Positions 45,227-53,414 of a stretch of DNA of 64,000 bases are shown here, one piece after another. The translations under genes were made by a program, and so were the position numbers. The notes beneath the pieces are model-generated. The model was given only the letters and a program-made list of their open reading frames with translations. It ran no database searches and was not told the DNA's origin. How positions within the stretch are numbered: position 1 is the first letter of the stretch; the number at the start of each line of letters is the position of its first letter. Origin of the DNA: Coprovicinus avistercoris (GTDB taxonomy: Bacteria > Actinomycetota > Coriobacteriia > Coriobacteriales > Atopobiaceae); assembly GCA_018714895.1 (NCBI GenBank), contig DVMQ01000018.1, positions 202,930 to 266,929 of the forward strand. The letters are read 5' to 3'.

Positions 45227-45535
45227 CTATTCTGTCTTTTCGCCTTTTACTGAGGCATAAAACGTAGCAGAGGGGAAAACATCCTTGATCTTGCTGCCGT
45301 TTACAAAAGGAATTGCCAAGAATTCATCAAGAGTGGGAACGAGATCGCTGCAATCCACATAGTGATTCTTATGGTTGCGCTTACTAGTGTCTTGGGCTCG
45401 CCATGCTTGGAAATTTGCATCGGTGAGATAGTACATGGCCGATCCAACCTTCATGTACACAGAGTGATTACTGTGAAGGTACTCGACCAGGCCGTCGTAA
45501 TCCAAATCAAGAGCCTCGTTTGCACGCTTGCCCAT
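45227..45535 (-). CDS. Hypothetical small protein
   Basis: 102-aa protein of unknown function. It has no signal peptide and no membrane segment. The sequence is rich in Tyr, Asp and Lys (YDGLVEYLHSNHSVYMKV, YYLTDANFQAWRAQD), with a repeated aromatic pattern suggesting a small alpha/beta fold. AAAGGA lies about ten bases before the ATG, and it has its own terminator, so it looks real. It faces the hydrogenase gene. I do not recognise the family. Confidence 0.6.
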   Translation of the reverse strand: MGKRANEALDLDYDGLVEYLHSNHSVYMKVGSAMYYLTDANFQAWRAQDTSKRNHKNHYVDCSDLVPTLDEFLAIPFVNGSKIKDVFPSATFYASVKGEKTE

Positions 45536-45666
45536 GGTGGCCCGTCCTTTCCTCGTAGGGGAACCTTCCTATAAAGGCATCATACCTTTGTTTATTGCTT
45601 ACCTTCCCTTTTTTGCCCTTACATTTTGCTAATGACAGAGAAGCTAAGGATGCAGGGCCTAAATCG

Positions 45667-45682
45667 TTCGGCGAACGGAAAG
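45667..45682. promoter_or_regulatory. TTCGGCGAACGGAAAG element upstream of capA-like gene
   Basis: Contains the 11-mer palindrome GTTCGGCGAAC (45666-45676). The core is close to the gatC element at 9612 and the site at 23820. It lies about 90-105 bp before the CapA-type gene, between it and the divergent small gene. Confidence 0.4.
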
Positions 45683-45771
45683 ACAAATTCTATTATTGGC
45701 AGGTAGGTTATGCTTAATTTCATTGTGGTACTTATGTGTTAGCGCTGATGTAGCCTTTGGGGGGACAAGCT

Positions 45772-47136
45772 GTGAAACAGAGACCTCACCAACAGGTGTC
45801 CCATATGGCACAACCGGAAAAAGCTCTTCCTAAACATCGCGGAAAAGTATTTGTTGCTGCACTTTTTGCGGTTGCCTTTGTCTGTGTTTGTATCTTTTGC
45901 GGGCCAACACTTTTCAAACAAATTCCGGGCATAGCATCCAACATCTTGTCAGGTGGAAATCCTGCCGAAAGCACAGCTGCTGTAAGTGAAAACAATGCCA
46001 ATGCTTCTGATTCTGGCGCAGTGGTGTTAGATCGAGAGTCGCAAGAAACGGAAGTTTCGGTTGTGATGATTGGCGATGTTCTTGTCCACCGAGGGGTATG
46101 GGAAAGTGGCGAGCACTCCGACGGCACCCGCAACTATGACCACCTCTTTGCTCAGGTAGCTCCTGATATCTCTTCTGCTGACGTGGCAATTGTTAATCAA
46201 GAAACTGTTTTAGGTGGAGCTGATCTGGGATTTTCAGGGTATCCAACATTTAATAGTCCGCAGGAGATTGGCGATGCGGAAGTAGCAGCAGGCTTTGATG
46301 TGGTTCTTCAAGCGAGTAACCATGCGTTGGATAAAGGACAAGCGGGCATTGATAATGCACTCGTGTATTGGCGTGAAAAGCATCCTGATATAGCTGCAAT
46401 TGGAGTGGCAAAACAGGGTGAGCAACTCAATTCCATGGGCGTTATTGAGCGCAATGGCGTGAAGATAGCAGTGCTCAACTACACCTTTTCAACAAACGGT
46501 ATTCCTTTGCCTGAGAATAACGCCAACGCAGTAAGTATGCTTTCGGAAAGTCAGATTGCTCATGATGTTCAGGCCGCACATGATCAAGGTGTTGACATTG
46601 TAATTGCGTGTCCACATTGGGGTGAAGAATATCAAAATGCCCCCAATGAGAGCCAAAAGCATTGGGCGCAGGTTTTTGCTGATAATGGCGTAGATGTTGT
46701 TATTGGCACTCATCCGCATGTCCTGCAGCCCGTAGAGATGATTTCACGCTCCGACGGTGGAGAAACCCTCGTTTTTTGGTCGCTCGGCAACTTTGTTTCT
46801 ACACAGCCAACCGCAGGAACTATGGTTGGCGGCATGGCAAAAGTGACGCTCGCTAAAGACGAGTTTGGTAGCTCCATTGAATCTTGGGAACTCGTTCCGG
46901 TGATAACCCAACGTCTTTCTGGCAGTGATCTAACGACCTATCCGCTCTCTGCCTACACCGATGAGCTTGCTCAGGCAAACGGGATTCGTGGCGTTGATGG
47001 TTCAGTGGACTTTTCGTTGCCGTGGATAAAAGATTATTGCGCACAGGTACTCGGTCCCGATTTTTCAAAAGATGCTTGTGTCTTGCGCGGTAGTTCAACG
47101 GATGACCAAAAAAGTGCAGGTAAAGAGCAAAAATAA
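45772..47136 (+). CDS. CapA-family metallophosphatase-like, membrane-anchored
   Basis: 454-aa protein with a cytoplasmic tail, one N-terminal membrane segment (VFVAALFAVAFVCVCIFCG) and an outer CapA domain. Calcineurin-like metal motifs are visible: VMIGDVLVHRGV, VNQETVL, ASNHALDKG, PHWGEEY and GTHPHVLQP. CapA/PgsA proteins take part in poly-gamma-glutamate export in Bacillus, but no capB/capC partner is here, so the role is open (cell-surface hydrolase). The start is taken as GTG 45772, with GGGGGGACAAGCT upstream; the earlier TTG is unlikely. Confidence 0.8.
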   Translation: MKQRPHQQVSHMAQPEKALPKHRGKVFVAALFAVAFVCVCIFCGPTLFKQIPGIASNILSGGNPAESTAAVSENNANASDSGAVVLDRESQETEVSVVMIGDVLVHRGVWESGEHSDGTRNYDHLFAQVAPDISSADVAIVNQETVLGGADLGFSGYPTFNSPQEIGDAEVAAGFDVVLQASNHALDKGQAGIDNALVYWREKHPDIAAIGVAKQGEQLNSMGVIERNGVKIAVLNYTFSTNGIPLPENNANAVSMLSESQIAHDVQAAHDQGVDIVIACPHWGEEYQNAPNESQKHWAQVFADNGVDVVIGTHPHVLQPVEMISRSDGGETLVFWSLGNFVSTQPTAGTMVGGMAKVTLAKDEFGSSIESWELVPVITQRLSGSDLTTYPLSAYTDELAQANGIRGVDGSVDFSLPWIKDYCAQVLGPDFSKDACVLRGSSTDDQKSAGKEQK

Positions 47137-47202
47137 CGCCGACATAAGTGTGTGCAAAGCATGTTGAGCGCTTCGGCAAATAAATGGTTTTACAAAGAGG
47201 TA

Positions 47203-47328
47203 TTCAATAACAACTTAGAGCTGCTACTATGTGGGGTTACGTGCGGATGGGTGCCGTCTACACCTCCGCAACGTCTGACGGATTTGTTACCCGTAACGGC
47301 ACGGGGTGACACAGACGAGAGGATACAT
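47203..47328 (+). promoter_or_regulatory. aspS promoter candidate and structured leader
   Basis: TTCAAT (47203-47208) and TACTAT (47225-47230), 16 nt apart, form a possible promoter. The leader from about 47237 folds locally: TGCGGA...TCCGCA with an inner GGTG/CACC, then CGTC-TG-ACGG, then GTTAC-CC-GTAAC. I see no T-box consensus. It may be an attenuator or a protein-binding leader. Confidence 0.4.
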
Positions 47329-49101
47329 ATGGGCATGACCCACAGTATGCATACACACACCTGCGGCGAGCTGCGTCGCGACCAAATTGGTCAGGAAGTT
47401 ACCCTTACTGGTTGGGTTTGGCATCGTCGTGATCATGGCGGTCTTATCTTTGTAGACCTTCGTGATCGTGAAGGTGTTACACAGATTTCTTTCGACCCTG
47501 AACATTCTGGTGGCGAGGCATTTCATATCGCAGAGACCATTCGTCCTGAGTGGCCGCTTAAGGTAACTGGTGTTGTTCGTGAGCGTCCGGAAGGCATGAA
47601 CAATCCAAAGCTGGCAACTGGTGATATCGAAGTTCTTATCGACCATATTGAGGTTCTCAACACCTCAAAAACACCGCCGTTCCAGATTGAGGATCATATG
47701 GATACGGCAGAGGATGTTCGTTTGCGCTATCGCTATCTTGATATCCGTCGTCCTCATATGATGTCCAACCTCAAGCTGCGCAGCGATTTTACGTTTGCCA
47801 TTCGCGATGCTCTCCATAACCGTGCGTTTATGGAGGTAGAAACACCTGCGCTCTTTAAGTCAACACCTGAAGGCGCACGAGACTTCCTCGTGCCGAGCCG
47901 TACGCAGCCGGGTCACTTCTATGCGTTGCCGCAGTCTCCTCAGCTTCTCAAGCAGCTGCTTATGGTTGGTGGTGTTGAGCGTTACTACCAGGTTGCTAAG
48001 TGCTTCCGCGATGAGGATCTGCGCGCTGACCGTCAGCCTGAGTTTACCCAAGTTGATATCGAGATGAGCTTCGTTGATCAAAACGATGTGATGTCTGAGC
48101 TTGAGGATGTTCTTGCAAGTGCTTTTGCAAAGGTAGGCGTGGATATGCCTACGCCTCTTCGTCGCCTGAGCTATTGGGATGCTATGGACACCTATGGCAC
48201 CGACAAGCCCGACACCCGCTATGACATGAAGCTGCACGATGTAACATCCATCTTCACGGGCTCAAAGTTCAAGCTGTTTGCAGGCGCTGCTTCCACCGAA
48301 GGGCAATACGTTAAAGCGCTCAACGCAAAAGGCGCTGGTACATGGCCTCGTGCACAGATTGATAAGCTTGCAGATGTTGCAGCCGGCTTTGGTGCCAAGG
48401 GTCTCGCTTGGATTGCATTCAGAGAAGATGGTTCGATTAACAGTCCTATCGTAAAGTTCTTCTCAGATGAGGAAATGGCTGCCCTGCGTGAAGAGATGGA
48501 TGTTGTCCCCGGCGACCTCGTTATGTTTGCTGTGGCAGATCGTCTGACGGCAGATACAATTCTTGGTGGCATGCGTTGCCATATGGCTGATGCCTTAGAT
48601 GTGCCTCGTGAGGGCCATGATTTCCTATGGGTAGTGGATTTCCCGCTGTTCCATTGGGACGACGATACCAAGCGTTATGAAGCTGAGCATCAGCCCTTTA
48701 CGCTTCCTACCGAGACCGATGTCGAGAAGATCAAGGCCGATCCGCTGGCAGCTGGGTCTGCGACGTATGACTTCGTTATGGATGGATACGAGGCCGGCGG
48801 TGGCGGTATGCGTATCCACAATGCTCAAATGCAGCTCGAGATGCTTGAGCTCATGGGCTTTACCGAGGAAGACGCTCGCGATAAGTTTGGCTTCCTGATG
48901 GATGCCCTTGAGTATGGTGCGCCTCCTATGGGTGGCTTTGCTCTCGGTCTTGACCGCGTATGCATGCTGCTTGCTGGTGAGGATTCCATTCGCGAAGTTA
49001 TGGCATTCCCCAAGACTTCAAGCGGCTCCGACCTCATGAGCGATGCGCCGGGTGAGGTTACCTCAAAGCAGCTTAAGGAAGTTGGCCTGCGTCTGCTCTA
49101 A
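47329..49101 (+). CDS. aspS: Aspartyl-tRNA synthetase
   Basis: 590-aa bacterial-type class II synthetase. It has an N-terminal OB-fold (VTLTGWVWHRRDHGGLIFVD), motif 2 FRDEDLRADRQPEFTQ, the bacterial GAD insertion domain, and motif 3 GFALGLDRVCMLL. The ATG at 47329 with GAGAGG upstream gives the normal length; the open frame continues 59 codons upstream without a good start. It may be discriminating or not; Asn-tRNA handling cannot be judged here. Confidence 0.97.
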   Translation: MGMTHSMHTHTCGELRRDQIGQEVTLTGWVWHRRDHGGLIFVDLRDREGVTQISFDPEHSGGEAFHIAETIRPEWPLKVTGVVRERPEGMNNPKLATGDIEVLIDHIEVLNTSKTPPFQIEDHMDTAEDVRLRYRYLDIRRPHMMSNLKLRSDFTFAIRDALHNRAFMEVETPALFKSTPEGARDFLVPSRTQPGHFYALPQSPQLLKQLLMVGGVERYYQVAKCFRDEDLRADRQPEFTQVDIEMSFVDQNDVMSELEDVLASAFAKVGVDMPTPLRRLSYWDAMDTYGTDKPDTRYDMKLHDVTSIFTGSKFKLFAGAASTEGQYVKALNAKGAGTWPRAQIDKLADVAAGFGAKGLAWIAFREDGSINSPIVKFFSDEEMAALREEMDVVPGDLVMFAVADRLTADTILGGMRCHMADALDVPREGHDFLWVVDFPLFHWDDDTKRYEAEHQPFTLPTETDVEKIKADPLAAGSATYDFVMDGYEAGGGGMRIHNAQMQLEMLELMGFTEEDARDKFGFLMDALEYGAPPMGGFALGLDRVCMLLAGEDSIREVMAFPKTSSGSDLMSDAPGEVTSKQLKEVGLRLL

Positions 49102-49149
49102 GGTGTCTTCTCTTCTGAACCAGATTCATTCTTCTGCGTGTTTCAAAAA

Positions 49150-49178
49150 GACTGCTCGCTCTGCGGGCAGTCTTTTTT
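49150..49178 (+). terminator. Terminator after aspS
   Basis: GACTGCTCGC and GCGGGCAGTC form a stem with one wobble pair and a TCT loop, followed by TTTTTT. Confidence 0.92.
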
Positions 49179-49233
49179 CGAGCGCGGTTCTCATTCTCTT
49201 TTCATGCGCTCTGTACTTACCCAGTAAACATGC

Positions 49234-49292
49234 TTGACAGAGCTATGGATAAGACCTATATCCTTGACTCGTCAATAATTGCTAAGTCAAGG
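49234..49292 (+). promoter_or_regulatory. marR operon promoter and overlapping operator
   Basis: TTGACA (49234-49239) and TATATC (49257-49262) have an ideal 17-nt spacer. CCTTGAC (49262-49268) and GTCAAGG (49286-49292) form an inverted repeat that starts at the -10 end and spans the transcription start. This is a classic layout for self-repression by the MarR protein encoded eight bases later. Confidence 0.7.
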
Positions 49293-49299
49293 ATTTGTC

Positions 49300-49785
49300 A
49301 TGAATCAAAAGAGATTCGAAGAGACACGTGAGGAAAACGAAGAGCTTGGTCGTTCACTTCATGATCCTCATATGCTGCTTTATCGGGCATTTCATGCTCA
49401 ACGCTCCTGTTTAAGGTCTGCAATGACAGAACTGGGTCTTGCGAGCGGTCAACCAAAATATCTTTCTTACCTTGCCGCCAATGGTTCAGCAACACAGCGC
49501 GAGCTTGCAGATTACTTTCTTGTTGATCCAGCGGCGGTAAGCCGTGCACTTGATGCGTTTGAACAAGGTGGTTTTCTTATCACCGAACCAGCAAGTGATA
49601 GACGTACAAAAAAGATACGTCTTACTCAGCGTGGAGTTGTGCTTGCCTCTGCGTGGGATGCGTGTTGCGATGAGATTGATGAGGCAATGCTCAAAGGCTT
49701 TTCTGCTGAGGAACGCAAGAGCTTTGCCACCTTACTGATGCGTGTACGCGAGAATCTTGAAAACTATGCAAGAGGTGAGGCGTAA
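49300..49785 (+). CDS. MarR-family transcriptional regulator
   Basis: 161-aa winged-helix repressor. The core reads LSYLAANGSATQRELADYF, then PAAVSRALDAFEQGGFLI, then SDRRTKKIRLTQRG, the typical MarR recognition helix and wing. AAGGA precedes the ATG at 49300. Its stop overlaps the start of the first ABC exporter gene by one base (TAATG), so it is the first gene of a three-gene operon, and the inverted repeat upstream is its likely site. The inducer is probably a toxic compound exported by the pump (inference). Confidence 0.9.
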   Translation: MNQKRFEETREENEELGRSLHDPHMLLYRAFHAQRSCLRSAMTELGLASGQPKYLSYLAANGSATQRELADYFLVDPAAVSRALDAFEQGGFLITEPASDRRTKKIRLTQRGVVLASAWDACCDEIDEAMLKGFSAEERKSFATLLMRVRENLENYARGEA

Positions 49786-51524
49786 TGGATGATATTCGCC
49801 TTCTCCTTCATCACTTTGGTCCTTATAAAAAGGATGCGGCAGTTGGCGCCTTGTTTGTTCTGCTTGAAACAACGCTTGAACTCATTATTCCGATTCTTAT
49901 GTCGTCCATTATCGACGATGGCATTATGAAAAGAGACATGCAGCTCATTTTTGTGCGTGGCGCACTCATGTTTGCCTGTGCAATTCTTGCCCTTTTATTT
50001 GGCCTGGGCTATGCACGATCTACCGCGAGAGCTGCGATGGGCTTGGGAGCAAGTCTTCGTGAAGCTGAATTTGCATATGTCCAGCGTTTCTCCTTTTCCA
50101 ATCTCGATAGTTTTGAGACATCCTCACTTGTGACGCGCATGACATCGGATGTAACGGTCATCCAGAATGCGCTCGTAGCATCATTTCGCCCCATGCTTCG
50201 TGGGCCTTCTCTGTTGGTAATGGGTCTGCTGCTGGCTTGTTTTATGAGTGTTCCTCTGGCGCTCATATTTTGTATAGGACTGCCATTTATGGCAGTTGCC
50301 CTGTTTTTGGTCGTTCGTCATGTGGCACCGTTGTATCAAGTGTTGCAGGGTGTTATGGATCGTCTGAATGATGCGCTTGAGGAGGATCTTACGGCGATTC
50401 GTGCCGTAAAAGCCTATGTGCGAGAAGGTTATGTTGCTGAGCGTTTTGATGAGGTAAACAGAGATTTAGCTACAACCGCAACGCGCACATTTCGCAGCGC
50501 TGTGCTAAATACTCCAATCTTTCAGCTCAGTATGTATGCAACCTGCGTGGGAATTCTCTGGGTTGGCGGCAATATGATCCTGGAAGGGACGCTTGAGGTT
50601 GGTACCCTCACAGGTTTTATGACCTATGTCTTCCAGATCGTAAATTCCCTCATGATGATCTCCAACGTTTTTCTGCTTATGGCGCGTGCAATTACATCGG
50701 TGCATCGTGTGGGAGAAGTGCTTGCCGAGGAGCCAACGCTTGTATCGCCGGAAAAGGCCCTTAGAGAAGTTCCCGATGGATCAGTTTCATTTAAGAACGT
50801 ATCGTTTAAATATCGGCAGGATGCTGAGCAGAACGTGCTCACTGATATTTCGTTTGATATTCCAGCCGGTTCCACCGTGGGTATTTTGGGTGGTACAGGT
50901 TCTGGCAAATCGACGCTCGTACAGCTTATTGCGCGCCTCTATGACGTGAGTGTTGGCAAGGTGTGTGTAGGCGGGCATGATGTGCGCGACTATGATCTTG
51001 TCGACCTTCGCGATGCGGTGGGGGTGGTACTCCAAAACAACGTCTTGTTTACGGGTACTGTGCGTGACAATCTGCTGTGGGGCAATCCAAATGCATCTGA
51101 TGAAGAAATGCTCCATACTTGTCATTTGGCTTGTGCCGATGAATTTCTTGATCGCATAGGCGGTCTTGATGGCGATCTTGGGCAGGGCGGCGTCAATGTT
51201 TCTGGCGGACAAAAACAACGCCTTTGCATTGCACGTGCGCTGCTTAAGCGACCAAAGGTCCTCATTCTTGACGATTCAACCAGTGCGTTGGATATGGCAA
51301 CCGATGCGCGTGTACGTAAAAATCTCGAAAGCTTGGGCGAGATTACCAAAATCGTTATTGCTCAGCGTGTTGCTTCGGTTATGCAGGCAGATGAGATTGT
51401 TATTCTCGACGAGGGTCGCGTGCATGCTACAGGAACACATGAAGATCTCCTTGCTCATGATCCTATTTATCAAGAGTTGTATCAGTCGCAAATCGGATCT
51501 GGTATTCACGGGGAGGCGGTCTAA
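49785..51524 (+). CDS. ABC exporter half-transporter A (multidrug/lipid type)
   Basis: 579-aa protein with a six-helix ABC membrane domain followed by an ATPase. Walker A is GGTGSGKSTLVQL, the signature is VSGGQKQRLCIARAL, and Walker B is VLILDDSTSALD, where the usual catalytic Glu is Asp (DD instead of DE). That substitution is the hallmark of a degenerate site in heterodimeric exporters. Its partner is encoded 2 bp downstream. It is expected to export drugs or lipids across the cytoplasmic membrane under MarR control. Confidence 0.92.
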   Translation: MDDIRLLLHHFGPYKKDAAVGALFVLLETTLELIIPILMSSIIDDGIMKRDMQLIFVRGALMFACAILALLFGLGYARSTARAAMGLGASLREAEFAYVQRFSFSNLDSFETSSLVTRMTSDVTVIQNALVASFRPMLRGPSLLVMGLLLACFMSVPLALIFCIGLPFMAVALFLVVRHVAPLYQVLQGVMDRLNDALEEDLTAIRAVKAYVREGYVAERFDEVNRDLATTATRTFRSAVLNTPIFQLSMYATCVGILWVGGNMILEGTLEVGTLTGFMTYVFQIVNSLMMISNVFLLMARAITSVHRVGEVLAEEPTLVSPEKALREVPDGSVSFKNVSFKYRQDAEQNVLTDISFDIPAGSTVGILGGTGSGKSTLVQLIARLYDVSVGKVCVGGHDVRDYDLVDLRDAVGVVLQNNVLFTGTVRDNLLWGNPNASDEEMLHTCHLACADEFLDRIGGLDGDLGQGGVNVSGGQKQRLCIARALLKRPKVLILDDSTSALDMATDARVRKNLESLGEITKIVIAQRVASVMQADEIVILDEGRVHATGTHEDLLAHDPIYQELYQSQIGSGIHGEAV

Positions 51525-51526
51525 CT

Positions 51527-53377
51527 ATGCCCGCTAGAGGATCTGCAGCACCCGCTCGCCCAAAGGATTTGCGTCATACGCTGCGCACCTTGCTGCATTA
51601 CATGGGTCATGCAAAGTTCAGCCTTTTGAGCGTTGCAATCTTGGTAACTCTGAGCGGAGGAGCAAATCTGCTCGGTACCTATATGATTAAGCCTGTCGTA
51701 AATGCTGTTGATGGGGGAGATTATCAGGCGTTTTTGCATGCGGTGGTGCTGACAGCACTTATCTATATCGTGGGAGTGCTTTCGAGTTTGGGCTATACCC
51801 AGGTAATGGTCCGCGCTGCACAGCGAGTTGTGTTTGATATCCGTCGGGACCTCTTTGCCCATATTGAGCGTCTTCCGCTTTCCTTTTTTGACCGCACGCG
51901 CTCGGGTGATGTGATGAGTTATTTCACCAACGATGTGGATACTATTTCCGAGGCGCTCAACAACAGTTTTGCTGCGGCAGTGCAGGCGCTTATCCAAATT
52001 GTGGGAACCGTTGCGCTTCTGCTCATTCTCGATTGGCGCCTTACCATTATCACGGTAATAAGCGATGTGATTATTGCGCTTTATGTGCGCTTCTCTGGCG
52101 GTAAAAGCAGTCGATATTTTGCGCGCCAGCAAAATATGCTGGGTCGTGTTGATGGGTATGTGCAGGAAATGACTGCCGGTCAAAAGGTAGTTAAGGTATT
52201 CAATCGTGAACCGGAAAACCTTAAAGAGTTTAATGGTCTCAATAACAGGTTACGAGTGATAGGAACTGCGGCACAGTCATATGCCTCAACGATGGTACCC
52301 ATGACGGTATGTGTTACTTTTGCTGGCTTTGCCATTGTGACCGTAGCTGGTGCTCTGCTTGCTGTGAACAATCTTACTGATGTGGGATCACTTGCAAGCT
52401 ACCTGGTATTTGTTCGTCAGGCTGCTGCGCCACTCAATCAGCTCACCCAGCAAGGCAACTTCTTGCTTACAGCACTTGCAGGAGCAGAGCGCATCTTTTC
52501 GGTGATGCGTGAGGAACCCGAGGTGGACGAAGGTACCGTCACCCTCGATCGACTTCATGGGCAACTGGAAGGTGTCGATCATTTACGCACTGCGGCTGGT
52601 GCTGCTGGTTGGGCGTGGAAGATTGCGGGTGAACAGGTGCCGCTGCAAGGTGATGTGCGCTTCTATGATGTTGATTTTGGCTATGTAGAAGGACAGAAGG
52701 TGCTTTCTGATCTCACACTCTATGCCAAACCTGGTCAAAAAATTGCTTTTGTTGGTTCTACAGGGGCAGGTAAGACCACAATCACTAACCTCATTACTCG
52801 TTTTTACGAAGTTAATGGCGGAGTTATTACGTACGACGGCATTGATGTACGTGATATTGCCAAAGAAAGCCTCCGCCGCTCACTCGGCATTGTCTTGCAG
52901 GATACACATCTCTTTAACGGAACCATTGCGGACAATATTCGGTTTGGCAAGCTTGATGCTACTGATGAAGAAGTCCGAGCGGCGGCATGTGTTGCAAATG
53001 CCGATGGTTTTATTACGCGTATGCCCCATGGTTACAACACGCCCGTGGTATCAGATGGAGCAAACCTCAGCCAAGGCCAGCGTCAGCTCATTGCAATTGC
53101 CCGCGCTGTTATTGCCGATACGCCCGTGCTCATTCTGGATGAAGCTACGTCCAGTATTGATACGCGTACCGAAGCTCTTATCCAAAAGGGTATGGATGCT
53201 CTTATGGCAGGACGTACAACCTTTGTCATTGCGCACCGTCTCTCTACGGTTCGCAATGCTGATGCCATTATGGTGCTAGACCATGGGCGGATAATTGAGC
53301 GCGGCACCCACGAGGAGTTACTTGCGCAGCATGGCGAGTATTGGCAGCTCTGGACCGGCGCCAAAGAGCTGGATTAA
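51527..53377 (+). CDS. ABC exporter half-transporter B
   Basis: 616-aa membrane plus ATPase protein, partner of the preceding gene. Walker A is GSTGAGKTTITNL, the signature is LSQGQRQLIAIARA, and Walker B is VLILDEATSSID, with the intact catalytic Glu. It contains an additional stretch of about 45 residues between membrane and ATPase domains (LHGQLEGVDHLRTAAGAAG region). The A/B asymmetry (degenerate and canonical sites) fits LmrCD/TM287-288-type heterodimers. GGGGAGGCGG precedes the ATG. Confidence 0.92.
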   Translation: MPARGSAAPARPKDLRHTLRTLLHYMGHAKFSLLSVAILVTLSGGANLLGTYMIKPVVNAVDGGDYQAFLHAVVLTALIYIVGVLSSLGYTQVMVRAAQRVVFDIRRDLFAHIERLPLSFFDRTRSGDVMSYFTNDVDTISEALNNSFAAAVQALIQIVGTVALLLILDWRLTIITVISDVIIALYVRFSGGKSSRYFARQQNMLGRVDGYVQEMTAGQKVVKVFNREPENLKEFNGLNNRLRVIGTAAQSYASTMVPMTVCVTFAGFAIVTVAGALLAVNNLTDVGSLASYLVFVRQAAAPLNQLTQQGNFLLTALAGAERIFSVMREEPEVDEGTVTLDRLHGQLEGVDHLRTAAGAAGWAWKIAGEQVPLQGDVRFYDVDFGYVEGQKVLSDLTLYAKPGQKIAFVGSTGAGKTTITNLITRFYEVNGGVITYDGIDVRDIAKESLRRSLGIVLQDTHLFNGTIADNIRFGKLDATDEEVRAAACVANADGFITRMPHGYNTPVVSDGANLSQGQRQLIAIARAVIADTPVLILDEATSSIDTRTEALIQKGMDALMAGRTTFVIAHRLSTVRNADAIMVLDHGRIIERGTHEELLAQHGEYWQLWTGAKELD

Positions 53378-53385
53378 AGGATGGC

Positions 53386-53414
53386 AACTGCCCGCCTACG
53401 AGCGGGCAGTTTTC
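53386..53414. terminator. Bidirectional terminator shared by the exporter and flippase genes
   Basis: AACTGCCCGC and GCGGGCAGTT form a 10-bp stem with a 6-nt loop. A TTTT run follows on the plus side. The stop codon of the minus-strand flippase gene (53396-53398) lies in the loop, so its last codons are encoded within the terminator. Confidence 0.8.
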
